Origin: an uncultured Microbacteriaceae bacterium
GTDB taxonomy: Bacteria > Actinomycetota > Actinomycetes > Actinomycetales > Microbacteriaceae
Assembly: GCA_946481135.1 (NCBI GenBank)
Contig: CAMLMQ010000152.1
Coordinates: 1-7,355 of the forward strand
Length of the DNA: 7,355 bases
Direction of reading: 5' to 3'
Made by a program: the position numbers and the translations under genes. Of this stretch, positions 6,728 to 7,355 are shown one piece after another; positions within the stretch are counted from its first letter, which is position 1, and the number at the start of each line of letters is the position of its first letter. Below the pieces are notes generated by a model. It had not been told where the DNA came from. It was given only the letters and a program-made list of their open reading frames with translations, and did no database searches.

Positions 6728-6750
6728 GCGCGATCATTTCGCGCGCATTT
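6728..6750 (+). terminator. Weak terminator-like hairpin after nucleoside hydrolase
   Basis: GCGCGA (6728-6733) pairs perfectly with TCGCGC (6739-6744) around a 5-base loop TCATT, followed by GCATTT. It starts 13 bases after the stop codon. The stem is only 6 bp and the T run is three bases, so it would be a weak terminator. Confidence 0.35.
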
Positions 6751-6823
6751 CGCCCGGGTCGCAGTTTGGTAACCGTTGCGAGCGGGCGCCCCGGCGAGTG
6801 TGGTCGCGAATGTTGCGCCGCGT

Positions 6824-6829
6824 TACAGT
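6824..6829 (+). promoter_or_regulatory. Candidate -10 box for the BMP lipoprotein gene
   Basis: TACAGT fits TAnnnT. Initiation about 7 bases later (near 6836) would give a leader of about 50 bases that contains the hairpin at 6843-6862 and the Shine-Dalgarno at 6874. Upstream, TGGTCG at 6801-6806 sits at 17-base spacing but is a poor -35 match. Within the gene-free stretch 6715-6885 this and the two hairpins are the only structures seen. Confidence 0.45.
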
Positions 6830-6842
6830 GTCCCCACCACAA

Positions 6843-6867
6843 CCCCGGCGTTCCCGTCGGGGCTTTT
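6843..6867 (+). promoter_or_regulatory. Terminator-like leader hairpin upstream of BMP lipoprotein gene (attenuator or stabilising stem)
   Basis: CCCCGGCG (6843-6850) pairs with CGTCGGGG (6855-6862) as an 8-bp stem with one G-U wobble and a TTCC tetraloop, followed by C and four T bases (6864-6867). It looks like a short intrinsic terminator but sits between the putative promoter and the Shine-Dalgarno of the same gene. It could act as an attenuator or as a 5' stabilising stem. No alternative anti-terminator pairing or known riboswitch core was found by eye. Confidence 0.5.
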
Positions 6868-6873
6868 GCACAT

Positions 6874-6878
6874 GGAGG
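6874..6878 (+). promoter_or_regulatory. Shine-Dalgarno site of BMP lipoprotein gene
   Basis: GGAGG with a 7-base spacer (ATCCCAA) before GTG at 6886. It selects this GTG as the start, which places a signal peptide directly at the N-terminus. Confidence 0.85.
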
Positions 6879-6885
6879 ATCCCAA

Positions 6886-7355
6886 GTGAATCTGATCACC
6901 CGTAAGCGCGCGCTGCTCAGCGTCGCGCTCGCCGGCGCGAGCGCCCTGGTGCTCGCCGGCTGCGGCGCCGCTCCCGAAGAGGGCAACGGCGGCGACGACA
7001 CCGTCGACTACCTGGCTTGCGCCGTCTCCGACGAGGGCAGCTGGAACGACAAGAGCTTCAACGAGGCCGCGTACGGCGGACTCCTCCAGGCGGAGGACGA
7101 GCTCGGCGTGCAGATCGCCGACGCCGAGTCGGCGAGCCCCGAGGACTTCGAGACGAACCTCACCGCGATGGTCGACGAGGGCTGCGACGTCATCTTCGCC
7201 GTCGGCTTCAACTTCTCGATCGACAACCTCATCTTCGACTTCGCGACGGCCAACCCCGACTCGCAGTTCGTCTGGATCGACGGCTGGAACCAGGGCGAGG
7301 CCAACCTCAAGCCCATCGCCTACTCGATGAACCAGTCGAGCTTCCTCGCGGGCTA
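6886..7355 (+). CDS. BMP family ABC transporter substrate-binding lipoprotein (partial, C-terminus off the right edge)
   Basis: 156 codons of a protein usually about 340-370 residues long. The N-terminus is a lipoprotein signal peptide: basic TRKR (5-8), a hydrophobic stretch (9-22) and lipobox LAGC, with Cys26 as the lipidated residue, followed by an acidic glycine-rich linker. The mature part shows VSDEGSWNDKSFNEAAYGG (47-65), the hallmark segment of BMP/Med/PnrA-type receptors, then alternating beta-alpha elements of a periplasmic-binding fold (CDVIFAVGF, FVWIDG). The protein should sit outside the membrane as the receptor of a nucleoside ABC importer whose ATPase and permease genes would be expected downstream. 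The nucleoside hydrolase ending 171 bases upstream fits this substrate. GTG start chosen for its GGAGG site and the signal peptide. Exact ligand unknown; other BMP proteins bind purine nucleosides. Confidence 0.93.
   Translation, partial: MNLITRKRALLSVALAGASALVLAGCGAAPEEGNGGDDTVDYLACAVSDEGSWNDKSFNEAAYGGLLQAEDELGVQIADAESASPEDFETNLTAMVDEGCDVIFAVGFNFSIDNLIFDFATANPDSQFVWIDGWNQGEANLKPIAYSMNQSSFLAG

Noticed and set aside
6769..6826. GTAAC (6769-6773) and GTTAC (6822-6826) inverted repeat upstream of the BMP gene
   Set aside because: Only 5 bp with a 48-base spacer and no extension of the arms; easily chance.
5571..6905. 444-codon plus-strand open frame over the nucleoside hydrolase
   Set aside because: Arg-rich shadow in another frame of the nucleoside hydrolase, which itself carries all the family motifs. 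It also crosses the divergent promoter and the BMP gene leader.

Overview
The window is very GC-rich, with strong G/C preference at third codon positions, GTG starts alongside ATG, and long spurious antisense reading frames. Together with actinobacterial versions of succinate dehydrogenase, an MgtA-type mannosyltransferase and a BMP-family lipoprotein, this points to a chromosomal segment of a high-GC actinobacterium, most likely Microbacteriaceae-like (inference from protein flavour and promoter style; no search was run). There are no rRNA or tRNA genes, CRISPR arrays, insertion sequences or phage genes. Every gene-free stretch is shorter than 180 bases.

Layout. (1) 1-2538, minus strand: sdhC-sdhD-sdhA, tightly packed and translationally coupled. 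sdhA runs off the left edge and sdhB is expected beyond it. This is complex II of the TCA cycle and respiratory chain. (2) 2615-3748, minus strand: a GT4 mannosyltransferase (mgtA-like), directly upstream of sdhC. (3) 3855-4979, plus strand: manC, mannose-1-phosphate guanylyltransferase, divergent from mgtA. ManC makes GDP-mannose, the expected donor for MgtA. (4) 4993-5685, minus strand: an RraA/HMG-aldolase-fold protein, convergent with manC, with a 13-base gap between the stop codons. (5) 5746-6714, plus strand: a calcium-dependent nucleoside hydrolase, divergent from the RraA-like gene across a symmetric 60-bp promoter region. (6) 6886 to the right edge, plus strand: a BMP-family lipoprotein, the substrate-binding part of a probable nucleoside ABC importer, preceded by a leader with a terminator-like hairpin.

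The genes fall into three functional blocks: respiration (sdh), mannosylation of envelope glycolipids (mgtA/manC), and probable nucleoside uptake and cleavage (BMP lipoprotein plus nucleoside hydrolase). The role of the RraA-like protein is unclear.

The most notable feature is regulatory. Four consecutive genes (mgtA, manC, the RraA-like gene, nucleoside hydrolase) have a TAnnnT -10 box exactly 6 or 7 bases before the start codon and no Shine-Dalgarno sequence, which is the signature of leaderless mRNAs. sdhC and the BMP gene, in contrast, have strong Shine-Dalgarno sites. I see no clear new multi-gene system; the rest is largely core metabolism.
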